This document shows, piece by piece, positions 1-13,935 of a stretch of DNA of 64,000 nucleotides. Below the pieces are notes generated by a model, which ran no database searches, was not told the origin of the DNA, and was given only the letters and a program-made list of their open reading frames with translations. The stretch is from Acytostelium subglobosum LB1 (Eukaryota > Evosea > Eumycetozoa > Acytosteliales > Acytosteliaceae): assembly GCF_000787575.1 (NCBI RefSeq), contig NW_012236525.1, positions 325,686-389,685 on the forward strand, given 5' to 3'. The position numbers were made by a program, and so were the translations under genes. Position 1 is the stretch's first letter. Each line of letters begins with the position of its first letter.

Positions 1-3000
1 CGTCAATGACAAAGTGGAACAGAGATGACTCCTTCATGGACAGATCTTGGACTACCAAGCAGTTGGACATGCCCACTAAGTCCAAGAAGTCGCCAGACCT
101 CAGTAGCTCAATCAAAAGTTTCTCGGACTTGATCTTGTTGAGCACGTACATCTGGAAGTAGTGCTTCTCGATCTTTGCCTTGAGCGCGGGGTTGGCTGGT
201 ACGAGCAGGATGTCATTAATGATCGCGGCAAACTGTTTGTTGTTCTCAAAGAATGTCTTGGTCTTGGCGATCTGATCGTTGTTGATCATCGTCGCGAGCA
301 CGTCAAGGAAGAGTGTGGCCAGTGCCAACATCTTGATCGTGGACATGATATCGCGTTCGGTCTTGAGCTTGTTCCACAATCCAATGCGATCAGTGATATT
401 GGGTGGCTTGCTGCCCTTGTCCTCCTCGCGCAGTATCTCCAAACAGACAAAGTACAATGAGTTGACCATGTTGCAGTTCTTGGGTGCGTGCTGCATGTAC
501 TCGGCAGGTGTGACGTCGAGGAACTTGAGGATGTTTTCAGAGGGCACACCCTTGGCCTCTTGCTGGAAGCAAAAGAAGATGGGGTTGGTGATGGCGTCGG
601 CCTTGACCTGCAGCTCCTTCAACATTAACTCGTTGAAGCGATCCTTGTTGTGGTTGTAGCTGTTGTCCAACAGATTCTTAAAGATCTGGGCGTACCAACC
701 CATGGGCATTACCATCGACTCGTCGATGCCTCCATTGTTGCACACCTTGAGGAATGCCTCAATGTTGGCCTTGGACAGTGTGATGAATGGCTCGATGCAG
801 TCCATGAGACATGTGACGCTGAGCTGTGGCAGATTGTCCTTGGCAAGCGTGCGATTGAGCGTGGAGAATTGGGAAATGAATCGTGTGACCAGGTCATTGG
901 GCTGCATCGTGACGATGCTGAACGAGCTGATGATCAGCTTGACAACTCGGAGAATAGTGTCCTCCTTGTTGTCAATGCTCGCGCTCATCAGAACCTTGAA
1001 CAGGACAAACACAAACGTGGTGAATGGCAGGACTTGCGGCGTGGACATCTTTGTGAGTTGTTCAATGGTCACCTGGTTGAGGATCTCGCGCACGACCGTG
1101 CACCAGTTGGAGATCTTGTCCATTAGGGCGTCATCGTTGAGGTCGATCTTGTTCTTGATAATCATGAACAATGTCTTGAAGGCCAGCATGGTGATGGCCG
1201 TCTTGGCCTTGGTCGTGTCCTGCAGGTTCTCGTTGGTGAGCTGCTCGCTGAGCTGGCCCTGGATGTTGATGTCGAAATCTAGGTACATCAATGGAGTGCT
1301 AATACTCTTGAGGTAGTGCACCGTGTTGAAGTAGAAGTGATTGCTCACGGTGAACAATAGGATCGAGTTGGAGCTGAGCGGGAAGATGTTCTTGAGCACC
1401 GTGACAACAAAGTCCATCCAGAGGGGGTCGGTGAAACGCATGGTCCTAACGACGTAGTCGTGTTGGTAGTAGTTGTACAACTCGCTCGACTTGTCGATGT
1501 AGGCGACCAGCTGGCGGATGGGGTGTGCATTGACGCGCTCGGTGAACTTCTTGAAGATGTGCGCGACACCACGCTCGGGGTTGAGGTTGAGTGTCTGCTC
1601 AAAGAGCGACTTGATGACTGTGGCGATCGAGTCGTACAAAGGCAGCTTGGGCGCTTGGCGGTATATCGATAGGTACAGGGTGACGGGCTCGAAGCGGCGT
1701 TCAATGTCGTCCGAGATCTTGGGCACCTTGACAGAGGCGATGAACAGACGGACCAGGTCCACGAGCAGTGTGTTTTCAACGGTGATCTGCGAGATCACAC
1801 CGTACGAGCCATAGTTGGTGAGCAGCTTGAAGATCTGCGACACCATGGGGTAGAAGAACGACGACATGGAGTTCTTGATCGAGTCGAGGAACGACTGCAC
1901 GATCTTACCCGAGAGGATCAGAGTGGAGATGTTGTTGATGATCCTGCTGAACAATGACTTTTCGTTCCACTTCTTGGAGAACTTGATGATGACCTCGCGG
2001 TACCATGTTGGGTGCTTCTCAAACAGCTTGGTGATGAACTGCTTCCTCGCTGCGGGATCCAAATAGAACTGGCGCTCCTGCATGTTGGTAGTCAACATGT
2101 TCAGGCGACCGACGTCCATGGCAACCTGGCCGAGATGCTCAAAGAACATCTCCTTGAAGGTCTCTTCGAGTGATTCAGGGTCAATGTGTACTTGCAGACC
2201 AAAGGCCTTGGCGAGCCACGTGCGGATGTCTACGTCCACGTGGTTGTCGGCCTGCTCCATCTTTTGAGAGTCGATCTTGACGCCCAGCGAGTCGATATAG
2301 ATGAACTCCATGTTGTTGAGGAAGATGGCGTTCAGCTTGGTGTTGTTGGACAAGGAGAACTCGGGTGGATAATGGCAGATGATGATCATGAGCTTGGAGT
2401 CATCAAACTGGGACAGACGCTCAACGATGAAGTTGAACTGGTGCTGGTTGACCGTGGACATGTCTGCAATGATCATGCAGATCTGCTGGCTGGATTGCTT
2501 GAAGTCCTCGATCTCCTTGTGGCACTTGTGGCTGGTCTTGAAGCTGTTGAGCTGGATGATACGCAACAGGTTGGTCTGCATCAAGTCGGGGTTGGCTTCA
2601 AAGATGGTGTTCAGGAGGATCTTGTGGAACTTGTCCAAGTGATCAGAGTCCTTGAGACGATGAAGTGTGAGTGATGTCCTGGTGAAGAAGGTCCACTTAT
2701 TCGAGATGTCCTTGCTGCCCTGCACGATCCTCTTTGTGAAGAGGTGATTGAGGAAGCGAAGGATGTTAAAATGCTCCTGGCGCAGCAGGTACTCCTCGAT
2801 GTAGGAGCGAGGCAGCGAGCGACACTTGAATATGCTCTCGGGTCTGGCCACCTGCAGGATCTTCCAGTTGAGCTGGCGGAACTCAAAGTCCTCGGTGGGG
2901 TTCTGTTTGTCCAGCTGCTGGTCGGACACACGCTGTGGTGTGATCACGGGAACACCCTTGCGCTTGATGTCCTTGGCGATGGAGAACACGAGCGATGGGA

Positions 3001-6000
3001 TGGTCTCGGTCTCGGAGTAACCAGACAGCAGAGACTTGTTCGTGACCTTGTTGTGGAACTCGTTGACAAAGTGCGATGCGGACTTCTTCATCTTGTCGAC
3101 AAAGTCTGTCCACTTCCTCAGCTGCTCGTCGTTCTCGACATAGTAGTCGAGCATGGTGTCAATGGACAACTGATACTTCTCAAAGCGGTTGAGCCATGGA
3201 AGTTGTGTTGATGACATCTGTGAGAGTGGCAAGTGAACGATGATCTTGAACTCGGGGTGCACGGGGCAGAAGATCGAGTGTGTGCCAAAGGACACGTTGG
3301 CAATGAAGTGGATTGAGCCATCGGCTGAGGGCAGCAGGGTGAAGTACCTGTTGAACACATCGTAGAAACAGGCATCGATCAACTGTGTGTTGACAAGGAC
3401 GACCGTGCCACCAGACGCCATCACGTTCTTGATCTGTGACACAACGTTGACCAGTGCTTCGGTGGTAGAGTCGTTCTCGAAGCCTCCAACACGGATGACA
3501 CTGACATTAATGCCAAGCTCGTTGAGGATCATGAGCGATGACTCATTCTCGGATGGATCGATGAGCATCATGTATCGGAATGGCACGATGTTGGGATCTT
3601 GCTTGGGGTCCAGCGTCTCGCTAAGCGACTCCTTGATACGTGTGATGGTGTTGTTGTGCTCGAGCAGGCCAGACTCGAGAGCAGTCTTCATGTTGAGATG
3701 CTCAATGTGGCTAAGCTCGGTGAAGAACTCGGTGGCCAGCTGCTTGAACTGGGCAGGTGGAACACCGCCAAAGTTGCGCTCGAGGGAGTTGAGCAACACC
3801 TCGCCATTGAACACACCGTTGTTGCGATTGATTCCACGTGCAAGATGGCGCAGGAAGTAGACAAAGTCACGTTGATGGAAGAGGTCTGTCTTGGTGCTCT
3901 TGGCATAGGTGTTGGCCTTGAGGAATGCGCGACAGAGTGCTGTGGACATGTCATTCTCCACTGAGGAGAGTGTGGCGTTGTTGAACAGACAGCCAGTGAC
4001 AAGTGCGCGTTGGTCGTCGTCTGTGATAGTCGAGGGGTGCAACAACAGCAGCATACGATTGGTCTTGGCTGCATCCAGCACCTTGTTCGACAGGATGATC
4101 ACGGAGATGTCTACACTGTTCTGCTCGATCTTTTGTGAGACCTTGTCGAGGTAGTCGTGCATAATCTTCATGGGCGAGTCGTTCTCATTGACCAGACCGG
4201 CTTCATCGAAGAAGACAACACAACGGTTCTTGCCTCCAGACATGTCGTAGGTCTTCTGACGGTTGAGAGAACGCTCAAACACCGAGTGGATCTCAATATC
4301 GGTGGTGTGCGGTGTGCATTGGTAGCGGAAGGGATCGGCATTGGTCATCAGCGACCAGGGCGAGACGTAGCTGTTGTTGATCCTGTCGACCAGCTTGTTG
4401 GCGTTCATGTTGTTCATGACGATTGTGAAGCTCAGCGTCTTGGAGCAACCTGGTGGACCGACGATGCACAGGGGGATGCGGCAGTTGATTGAAATGGCCG
4501 TGCAGAAGATGTTGAGCTTCAACGACTCGGTGAGCGCAATGCCCTCGGGTAGGATAGTGTGTCTCTTGTCACAGAACTGCGTGTAGATGTGATTGAACAG
4601 ACGCTCAAAGTTGGGATAGCGCTGGACAACCATGGGCGCAGCCTTGCTGACGTAGAACTTGTTGAGCAGCTCCAACAGCTTGACGCGGACCACTCCAGGT
4701 GGCACTCTGATGTAGTAGGTGAAGGCGATGGAGCAGACAATGGCGAGCCAATGGCCGAAACCTGCACTCTGGTCCTCCTTGGACATGAGCGTTGGGTTGG
4801 CACATGTGAGGATGCTCTGGCCCACTGGTGTCTGTGTGAAGAACTGATAGAGATCGATCACTCTGTTGATGTCTCTGATGGAGACATGTGTACGGGACTG
4901 ATTGGCCTGACGCAATGCGTTCTGGCCAATGATGATGAAGTCCCTGAGCACCTCGGACGAGTGCTCCTTGCAGATGTCAGTGCGCATGCCAAACAAGGTG
5001 GTGAGGAACGACTTCTCATTCTCAACGGTGAACTCGCCATAGTTGAGGAACAGGTTGACCATGGAGGGTGGGGGTGGCTGGACGACAAACGCCAGGTTGC
5101 TGGTGGACGTCAGCTGGCCAGTGTAGTCGACCGATGATGGGTCTGTGATCTTCTTGGGCGGGTTCATGGCGCCGATCCAGAAGATGCTCTCTGGGATCTC
5201 CTCACCCTCGAGCGTGCCATCGACAAAGATCTCGTTGATGATGGACAGCGTCTCGTCAGGACTGGTGTTAAACTCATCGATAAAGATCACCATCTTGAGA
5301 TGTTGGTCCTGTCGCAGTTGTCTGGCCTCCTTCATGTAGCCCTGCACCAGCAACTTGAACGCCTTGGCCGAGAATTTCTGATGCATAATAATGCGATGGA
5401 AGATGTTCTTGAATGTGGCGTTGGAGATCTCCTTCACAGCCTCCAACAGACGGTCCTTCCTGTTAATCACAGTGGACATCAGTGGGGATATCCTCCTCCT
5501 GATCTGTTGCAGCACTCCAGTGTTGGGGAACTCAATCAGAGGGAATGATCTGAGCATTTGGGACAAGAGGGTCTCGAAGCGGTTGAAGATGGCTGTCTGG
5601 CCTGCTTGGTTGACCTCGCTGTCGACCAGCTGTGTCAGCGCCTCAAGAATCTGGATGGTGGAAGAGTCGGCCGTCAGCTTATTGTCTTGGAAGTCGCCCT
5701 TGAGAGTGAAGTCGGGCTTGTTCTTGATGATAGTGTTGATCTCCTCTCGGATCTTGGCAAGAATGTCTGGCAATGCGTTGTTCTTGGCATTGATGAGCAG
5801 TGAGTAGAACAACAGGATGAATGTCTTGCCGACTCCTGTGTCTCCAGTGAGAACAAGCGATCTCTGGTTCTTGACCTTGTTGTGCAGCATCAACAGACGA
5901 ATGCCAAAGTCTGGTGTGAGCACGTAGTTGTACTGATGGCACAGGTTGATGATGATCTCAGTTCTCGAGTGGATGCCAAAGATGTTGGCAATGATCGTTC

Positions 6001-9000
6001 TGAACTTGCCTGGGTTCTCCAAAGCATCCTTGAGTGTGGTGGACTTGACACGTCCAGTGAGCTGTGGCTTGGGAGCAAACTCGAGATACTCAACCGCCAC
6101 TGTCTTGGGGTTGTGCTTGAGTCGCGAGGTGATCATTGGTGGGTCGTTCCAGATGGTCTCGGCACTTGAATAGGCGGGATCTGAGAACTTGACTGCCTCC
6201 AGCACAAAGTACTTGTACAACTCGGCTGGCTGCATGTAGTCCTTCTGGAAGTCGGTGTGCTTCTCATCGTCGACCATATCCTGCAGACCAATCTCGGCGT
6301 ACGTGTCAAAGTAGGCGTCGAGGAACAACAGACGCTCGTTCAGTAGCTTCATGAAGCAGCGACGCTGCAGCAGGTTGTTGGGGCGCACCAGGAACTTGGT
6401 GTGGTAGCCCAGCGGCACCAACACCTTGGTGGTGATGTACTGGAGGTAGTCCTGCATGGTGACCTTCTTGGCCAGATCAATGGCGGGCTTCTGATATGGG
6501 TTGCTGTTGACGTAGGAGAAACACTTCCTCTCGACGGCAGTCATCAGCCACTGCACCTTGGTGTGGTCGGCCAGGTCGGCCAGGTTGACTACCAGTGGTG
6601 TGGTCTCACGGGCGTACTCCATTACGTTGTCATACTTGCGACCATCGAGCAAAGGAGAGCCGCACTCGACGTAGATCTCGAGCAGCAGCTTGTCGGCGAT
6701 ATAGATGATCTCTCCGACACGACTGCCAATGACGAATCCAGCAGTGATCAATGGGTATATGAACTGATTGAAGCTGTCAAAGTCGCAGTAGGGTGACACA
6801 GAGAAGTGAACGACCAACTTCTTCTTTCCTCCAATGAAAACCGGGCTCTTGGGTGCAGCAGCTACTGGTGCATTGTTGTTGTTGTTGTTGACATCAATGC
6901 CAGTTTGGTTCATGTGGTTGGTGAGATGATTGATCAGTGCTCGGGAGTCGAAACTTGGATGAATGGGGACAGTGATGAATGGAACATTGTCAGTCTTCTT
7001 GGACTTGATGAAGTAGGACTTGCCGGTGCCACTATCGCCACACACAAGGTTGAGTGACTCAATGCCACACGATGCCTTGGTCTTGGTCCAGGTCTCCTTG
7101 AAGCCACGCCACTCCTTGACAAAGTTCTGAGAGTACTGTGGCAGGAAGGCGCAGAGGTCGCTGCTCAGACTGGTCTCTGTTGAGACAATGTAGACCCGTG
7201 CCAGGTTCTTGATGGTCTGATTGCTGTAGTGCTCAGACAGCCATTGGATCAGTCTGTCCTTCTCCCTTGGGATGCCAATGAGGAAGAAGATGTAGCCACG
7301 CATGTGCTCCACCACCTTGAAGAAGTACTCAATGTCCTTGGCAAAGGTGTGGGCGTAGAACAGCTGGTGAGGGTGAGGCGCGATGAAGTTGTTGAGCTGC
7401 ATTATAACATTGTACAGGCTGGACTTAGTATCGAGATGGACCAGCATTGGACCAATGTCGGTGGATCTCGGCTCGTCAAAGTCCTCGTGCTCCTCAATGA
7501 TGCTGACCAGCTCGGTCAAGAACTGCGTGTAGGGTACCTTGGACGTGACTGGGTGGTCCTGGAGTATGAGCGACTCAAGTGTGGCTCTGGTGATGCCACA
7601 GTTGCCAAAGACATAGGCAACATAAGGATAGACAAACTCAATCAGGGCGGTTGGCGGGATGTGCTTCACATCAGCATGCTTGGCGACGATGTTCTCATAG
7701 TCAGAGATAAGCGACGACATGCCGTGCGCCTTGAGCAGCCAGAGACGTCTGGGAAGCTTGTTGATCGAGTCGATCCAGCCGCTGAGATCATCCTCCAGTC
7801 TCTTGACAGTGTTTCGCAGTAGGTCCAGCGTGTCGTTGGAGAACTGCAACTGGAGCGAGCCGCTGAAGTGGTTTGGATGGTAGACACGGTCCAGCTCACC
7901 GTGCAGATGATGGATCCTGCGCAGTAGCTTGACGATGATGCCAAACACCTCGACAGTTTGATGCTGGTCGTCCTTGGCGACGTTGTTGCTCGTGGAGCTG
8001 ATCTTTAGACCCTGGACAAAATCCTCGATCTTCTCTTGAGTGAACTCGACCGATGTTGAGACGATCTTGACATTCCAGCCAACAAGGCCGTCCTCGCTCT
8101 TGGAGCTCTTGGAGGTGTACTCCGAGCCCTTGAGGATGTTGACAACCGTGGGCAAGATCGACTCGGAGTTGTACGTGCCTCCAGCAGACGAGTAGAGACC
8201 TCGCACATGAGACATGTTCTCCACAACATAGTTGAGTTTCTTGAATGCTGTCTCGAGGTCATGATGATCGGTGGGTATCAGATTGGTGAGGGAGGCACAC
8301 ATGGCAGTGAGCGATGGGTAGTTGAGGTGATCCAGCACAAAGTTGGCCTCCTTGGCGTCTTGGTAGCGACGGATGAATGGGTACAGAAGCGTGTGCGAAT
8401 GGATCGTGTTGTTCATCAGACTGGAGTTGTACTCATCAGAGATGAGGTTGGACGTGATGATCTGATTGGTGGTGACGATATCCTTGAACGAGGCAAAGAA
8501 CTCAATCAACTCTGGGTTGATGTACTTGAAGTACGCCAGCTGATGGTAGTTGAGTCCGCCAATCAACTCGGTAATGGCGGTGAAGATCTGTTGGGACTTG
8601 CGAATCGTCATGTCGGGCTTGGACACTAGTGCCAGCTGCTTGTTGATGTTGGTCTTGACCTCATTGAACTGGGTCACTGAGACGTAGTTGAGGTTGTTCT
8701 CGATGAAGTTGAACAGGAAGTTGATGTTGGACTCAATGCCATAGAGTGACGTGGCCTTGGTGATGAAGTTGTTCAAACGGTTGTCCTTGTCATCGACCTT
8801 GCCGTCGGGGTTGAAGTACAGGAACACGTTCTGCAGCTCCTTGGTGTAGTTGATGTCCTTGGCGGCAATGACGCGACGGAAGATCTCATTGAGTGGGATG
8901 CTATCGTCCTGCTTGATCAACTGATTCATAAACGACTCGGCGCTGTTGGCGATCTTGTCAATGTCCTTGGTGTTGAGCTTGTGGAGGTAGTAGTCGACGA

Positions 9001-12000
9001 TGATCTTAAAGAAGACATTGTGCTCAGTCGACAGGAAGTACTTGAGGAAGTGAACCGTGTCGGGTGAGCGCAACTTGAAGCCAGTCTCTGATGTAAGCGT
9101 CAGGAACAGGTTGTGCAAACGTTGGTTCTGAGTGGATGGCTGCTCCTCGTTGGTGTCGACGTGCAGGCCCTCAATCCCAAAGCTGAACTGCTTGGACAGC
9201 CAGTCACCCAGCTTCCTCAGACTGTTCAGCTCCATCATCTCGCGGTTGTATTTGATGTTCAACTCTTTGGAGGTGGGCAGGTTGCTGACCTGGTAGGCAT
9301 TGATCAGGATGCCGTTCAGCGTGTCGTACTCGTCGGTGTGCTCCTCCTTCCACTGCTTGATCAGCACTTGGCAGCGGGCATATATCATGTCCTTGAATCT
9401 GGTGGCGCGTTCAGCGTACTGATCCGAGTCCCTCCTCCATATCTTGATCTCGGTGCGCAGCGAAGCCAACTTGCCAAACACAGAGTAGATCTGGTAGCGT
9501 GGCATACTCACAAGGTACTCCAAGTAGTGAGTGAACAAGAGGATGAATGGCAGGGTGGCGGGTATCCTCTGTGGATAGGTATCAAACAAGCTTGTCACGG
9601 GCTTGTCCTTGAGCTGAATGTATCGCTCCACAATGATCTTGCAAAGGTCGTGGTAACGCTTGTGCGTGTCAACGTTCAAGACTACATTCGGATTGTGTTG
9701 TCTAAAGATTACCTCATACTCTGACACAACACTCAATACATGGTAGCTTGTTCTCATCTATCATCATTGATTGATTGGGCATGTTAGTGATTGATTGATT
9801 GAGTCATTGGATGCCAGTGTGACTTACGTTTTGTGGATCACGAAGTGTTATGTTCTGTGATGGACAGTTGAGTGAGATCAGGGCATAGTCCTCCATTCGG
9901 AACCTCTGTAGCATGTAGGACTGCAGCTGGGAGATCACTCGACTGTGTGGATCACAACTGAAGATTTCCACTTTGACAGGGGGTGGCAGGTCAAGCTCTG
10001 CCAATGACTTGAGTATGTTGTCGCTGTACATCCAAGAGACGTGTGGGTCGTTCAACATGCTAAAGATTTGCCTTAAGTCCCTGTTCCTCTTGATCTCATT
10101 TTCAATGTACAACTGGATGTTGGCAGTGACCGCCTTCTTCTTGGGTGCGTAGAACTCCTTGATGAAACTATTCCTCTCGACACAGAGGCCCAAGAAGAAC
10201 AACTTGCCGTAAGAGATTCTTGGCGTGTTGTCAAATAAGCTCAGTTCATACGCCAACATAAACCTGTGAATGATCATCTCTGGCGATATATCCTCATCTT
10301 CTCGTGTGCAAAGTGAGGTGGTTAGTGACAAGTTGGAGTTGTCCACATTCATTCATTCAATGTGCTACTTACTTGGTTCCAACGACATGACAATCTTGCC
10401 AAAGTCTTTGTAGATTAGTGGTGTAACCTTAACAAACTTGGTCAACAACTTGTAGATGCGCTTGAATGATTGATTGTCTTGGATCTCCTGTTTGCGTGAG
10501 TCAGTATCAGTGTCAGGACCAGGCCATCACGACGTCCAATCAACTCCTTCCTTACCTTATCCATGATACCAGAGTGAATGGTGAGTGTCTCCAAGAATAG
10601 CTTCTTGGAGCGCAGACGCTTGTAGACGGTGAAGGTGTTGTCTGTGTCCAAGGTGTTGTTCTTGTCGGCGAATGCGATAATCTTGTGGAGGAATCTGTCG
10701 TCCTCGGGACCCTGGTCAGCAGCCTCAAAGTCAAAGTAGCTGATGCCAAAGTATGTGAGCATGCCGACGCTGATCTTCAAGTCGTCATAATTCCTGTCCA
10801 AGAAGCGAATGTACACCTCATTGAGGTCAGAGTGCAACATCATCATTCCACCAACATTGAGCAACTCCATAAACATTGTTTGAAAGATTGTGTCCTTATG
10901 TTTGATTCCATCATTCAACATACTAATAAGTGTGCATGCGTGTTAGTCATTCATTCAATCAATCAATGATCTAGAGCATGTATACATACTTGTCAATCCT
11001 CATGAGGATATAGAAAGCAAATAATGGGAATGTCTTGTTGTTGGATAACTTCTGATGGAGGTCATCTGATGTGAGGTAGGCCATGGACTCATCGTTCTCG
11101 CGCGAGTTGTAGTTGTTGATTAGATTCTGAATGAAGAAGTTCTTGAGCTTGTCGTCAAACTCAGTGCGCTCGATGAATGACTTGACCATTGGCACAAAGT
11201 CCATGGTGGGCAGGAAGGTGTGCTGCGAGCGATCCCAGATCACCTTGGTGTGGAACTTGCCCTTGGCCGCAAGATTGCGCTGCAGCTCCTCCAGCATCAC
11301 ATTGAAAGGCGTGTCTTTCAGCTTGTTGGTAAAGACCTTCCAGTCGTCGTCCATGATGTGAACAGAGTGCTTGGTGATGGTCGTCATCGTTGTCATGAAG
11401 GCTTCGTGCTCTGGCGGACTTGGCTGCAGCACAAACACCAGCTCGACGCCGCGGTGGCCCTTGAACACCTCGACACTCTTCATATCGTTGAAGGCGTACT
11501 TGATGACCCTGTCCTTCTTGGCCAGGTGCCACGATATCGTCTCCTGGGCAAAGTTGAACGAGCCATACAACAGACCCTCTTGATAGAGCGGCTTGTTTGG
11601 AAGGGAGAACGTGACGATCTGCACGGTTATCTCTTGTTGTTGCTGTACGTCTGGTGCCACCACATCTCTGATCGGTGCTGCATCCATATCACGATGCATA
11701 CCACCTCGTTCTGGTCCTCCAACCATGTTGTTGTTGTTGTTGTTGTTATTGTTATTGTTGTCATTGACTTCGTCGTTGTCCACTCCCATCTCTGCATCAC
11801 GGGGTTGACGCTGTTGTTGACGATGCTGTCTTGGTTGTTGACGTTGTTGTGGTTGTGGTTGTGGTTGTTGTGGCTGTGGTTGTTGTTGAGGTTGCTGATT
11901 ATCCTGATGATGGGGCTGTTGTTGTTGCGCGCCAACAACAGGAAGTCCCCATGGTGCAAGGAATGCTTGCAGCGACCTGGAGTCCTTTGGCTGGCAAAGG

Positions 12001-13367
12001 AACTCCTGGACGTTTGTAGCGACTTGCGCTGGCATCCTCTCCACGCCTGCGGCCAGGAACAGGAACTCCACATTCCTGATCTTGGACTGGTTGTTGTCCT
12101 TGGCTGCAGAAACCTGCTCCTTCATTGCTCGGCATCTGTTCTCCCAGACCTCGCGTGACTCGCCCTGTTGCGTGATGACGACGGCCAGTCGCACGCCACA
12201 TTCAAAGAATCGATCAATGTGTGGAATGGAGGCGAGCAGACGCTCTAAGTTGTCCTGGTGTTGATCGGTGGGCAAAATGACAACGCCGTCGATGTTGTTG
12301 ATGCTGCAGTCCATGCAGCTCTTGCAGAATGCCTCCACCATGTTGTTGTTGTTGTTGTCCTGCACCTTGACCAGACAATCGCCACTGTTTATCAAATTAA
12401 TGTTAAACCTGTAGTGGTTCTGTTGTTTGGTGTCGATGACTGAGAAGGATGTGCTGAACTTGATGTTGCCATTATAGTTGTTGTTGCCACCAAGGTATTG
12501 GTTGTTGTTGTTGTTGCCAACATCATCGGTCAGATCGATAATATTGTTGTTGTTGTTGTTGTTCTGGGAATAGAGTAATTGAGCGAGATCAACTGGTGGA
12601 CCACGAATCTGTGCAGGCACACCTGGTTGCTCTTGCGCCTGTGGCTGTACCAGTACGATGTTCCTAATCTCACTCCACTCAGCCATGAGGATCTTCTTGT
12701 TGGGGAAGCCTCGCTCCGGTCGCTCATGTGGCAAGTCAAGATAGCCAGGGCCATCGTCTGGGGCGTCCAGTGGGAAATGAGCACCGTCTCTGCCACCACG
12801 CCTCTGGGGCACCATCAGGGGGTGACCACGAGTTGCTCGTCGAGCGGCCCTGTTTTGGGCCTTTGGAGCGCCCTTCCTGTCCATTGCCTCCTCGTCAAAG
12901 ATGTCGGGCTGGTGTCTCTGGTGGCCCAGATGCTGCTTCTGTTGCTTCCTCTGTTGAACCTCCTGTCTGTGCAGGTGATGGTGACGCTGCATCATTTGGA
13001 TTGGATGACCCTCCATCATCATTGCTCTTCCGCCGGCGCCCAACTCTTGATTGTTGTTGTTATTGTTGATGTACTCAACATCCTCGATATAGTCCTCATC
13101 ATCGCTCTCGACAAACTCTGGTTCATCTTGCTCCCCATCATCCATCTCCTCTTCCTTTCTCTTCCTATCAACTACATTCTGATGTTGTTGTTGTTGATGA
13201 AAGTGTTGAAGATTTTGGAGATGTTGATTAAGTTGTTGTTGCTGCTGTGGCTGCTGAGGGTGCTGCTGTGGAGGGAACACTGGTAGTTGATTATGTTGTT
13301 GTTGTTGAAGTTGAGGTCCCTGCTGTTGTTGTTGGACCTCCATTATATCATCATCTTCATCACTCAT
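1..13367 (-). CDS. Mysterin/RNF213-like giant AAA+ protein (3' end outside window)
   Basis: Five exons keep phase: 13367-10990, 10922-10556, 10487-10373, about 10300-9828 (acceptor could be 3 nt later) and 9757 to the left edge, giving about 4,363 codons with no stop. The first 280 residues are Gln/Asn/acidic low complexity; a folded arm of unknown type follows. Three P-loops are visible: GDSGTGKS (7039-7016, about residue 2018), GDTGVGKT (from 5845, about 2416) and GPPGCSKT (from 4459, about 2878). They are followed by the Walker B-like VIFIDEFN (near 5290) and VVFFDEAGL (near 4210). The GPPG-S/C-K-T loop, DEAGL...MKIMHDYL and SFGTHSIFCPVHPEF segments are typical of RNF213, a ubiquitin ligase built on a dynein-like AAA ring that acts at lipid droplets and in antimicrobial ubiquitylation. 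Human RNF213 is about 5,200 residues, so some 800 residues may lie outside. Family assignment is strong; ligase activity cannot be judged here. Confidence 0.88.
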
Positions 13368-13935
13368 TTTTTAAACAAGAAGTATACAAGTATGACTGAT
13401 TGATTGATTGTTTGTTTGTTTGTTTGATGAACTGTGAATCAATGAATACCCAAGTATTATTATTATTATTGTAGTATGCTAATGTTAATGTTGTTTAGCT
13501 AAATGATATGTATGTGTGTACACAACAAGCAAGAGTATATATTATTATCTCTTCAAGTACAAATGACTATCTATCTATCTATCTATCTATCTACCTTGAG
13601 CTGTACACACACGACAAAGAAGTGAAGTGACTCGATGCTGTTTACACTTGAATAATCAAGTTGTTTGGAGGTCCTCCCTCAACATTGAACACACACTCAT
13701 CGCAATCTGTGTGGGTTTGCGAACCAAACCTCATCATTTCCAAGCAAATGCGAATTCGCATTGAGCTTGGGACCCAAGCCTTGAACAGGTGGAACCTAAA
13801 TGACATGCCATTCATCATGTGGGTCATTAATTGCCAATGACCAATCTAATAATAAAAATAATAACTTTATGTAATGTATATCATTGAGGTCTTGAGGTGA
13901 GTGGTTCCACCCCAGCCAGGTCCACAGGCCTAGGC
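13368..13935. other. Intergenic spacer upstream of the mysterin gene
   Basis: Non-coding, AT-rich, between the 5' end of the mysterin gene and the 3' end of the Cys/Met lyase gene, both on the minus strand. It holds TTGT and TGAT runs next to the mysterin start and a (CTAT)n microsatellite at about 13566-13593. A 61-codon ATG-started frame on the minus strand (13827-13642) is open, but has no recognisable motif and is not called. Confidence 0.6.
13566..13593. repeat. (CTAT)n microsatellite
   Basis: About seven tandem CTAT units in the spacer upstream of the mysterin gene; likely length-variable between strains. Confidence 0.9.

Noticed and set aside
161-9724. Numerous plus-strand frames of 60-200 codons
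   Set aside because: They are antisense shadows of the mysterin exon, mostly with GTG/TTG starts and no motif.
1-9757. Dynein heavy chain
   Set aside because: The length and multiple P-loops suggested dynein, but the motif set (GPPGCSKT, DEAGL...HDYL, FGTHSIFCPVHPEF) and the lack of a stalk coiled coil or microtubule-binding domain fit mysterin instead.
11220-13286. Plus-strand frames rich in Val/Leu/Cys
   Set aside because: They are the reverse reading of CAA/AAC repeats encoding polyQ and polyN in the mysterin head.
13642-13827. 61-codon ATG frame on the minus strand
   Set aside because: No motif, no neighbour logic; could be chance in a spacer.
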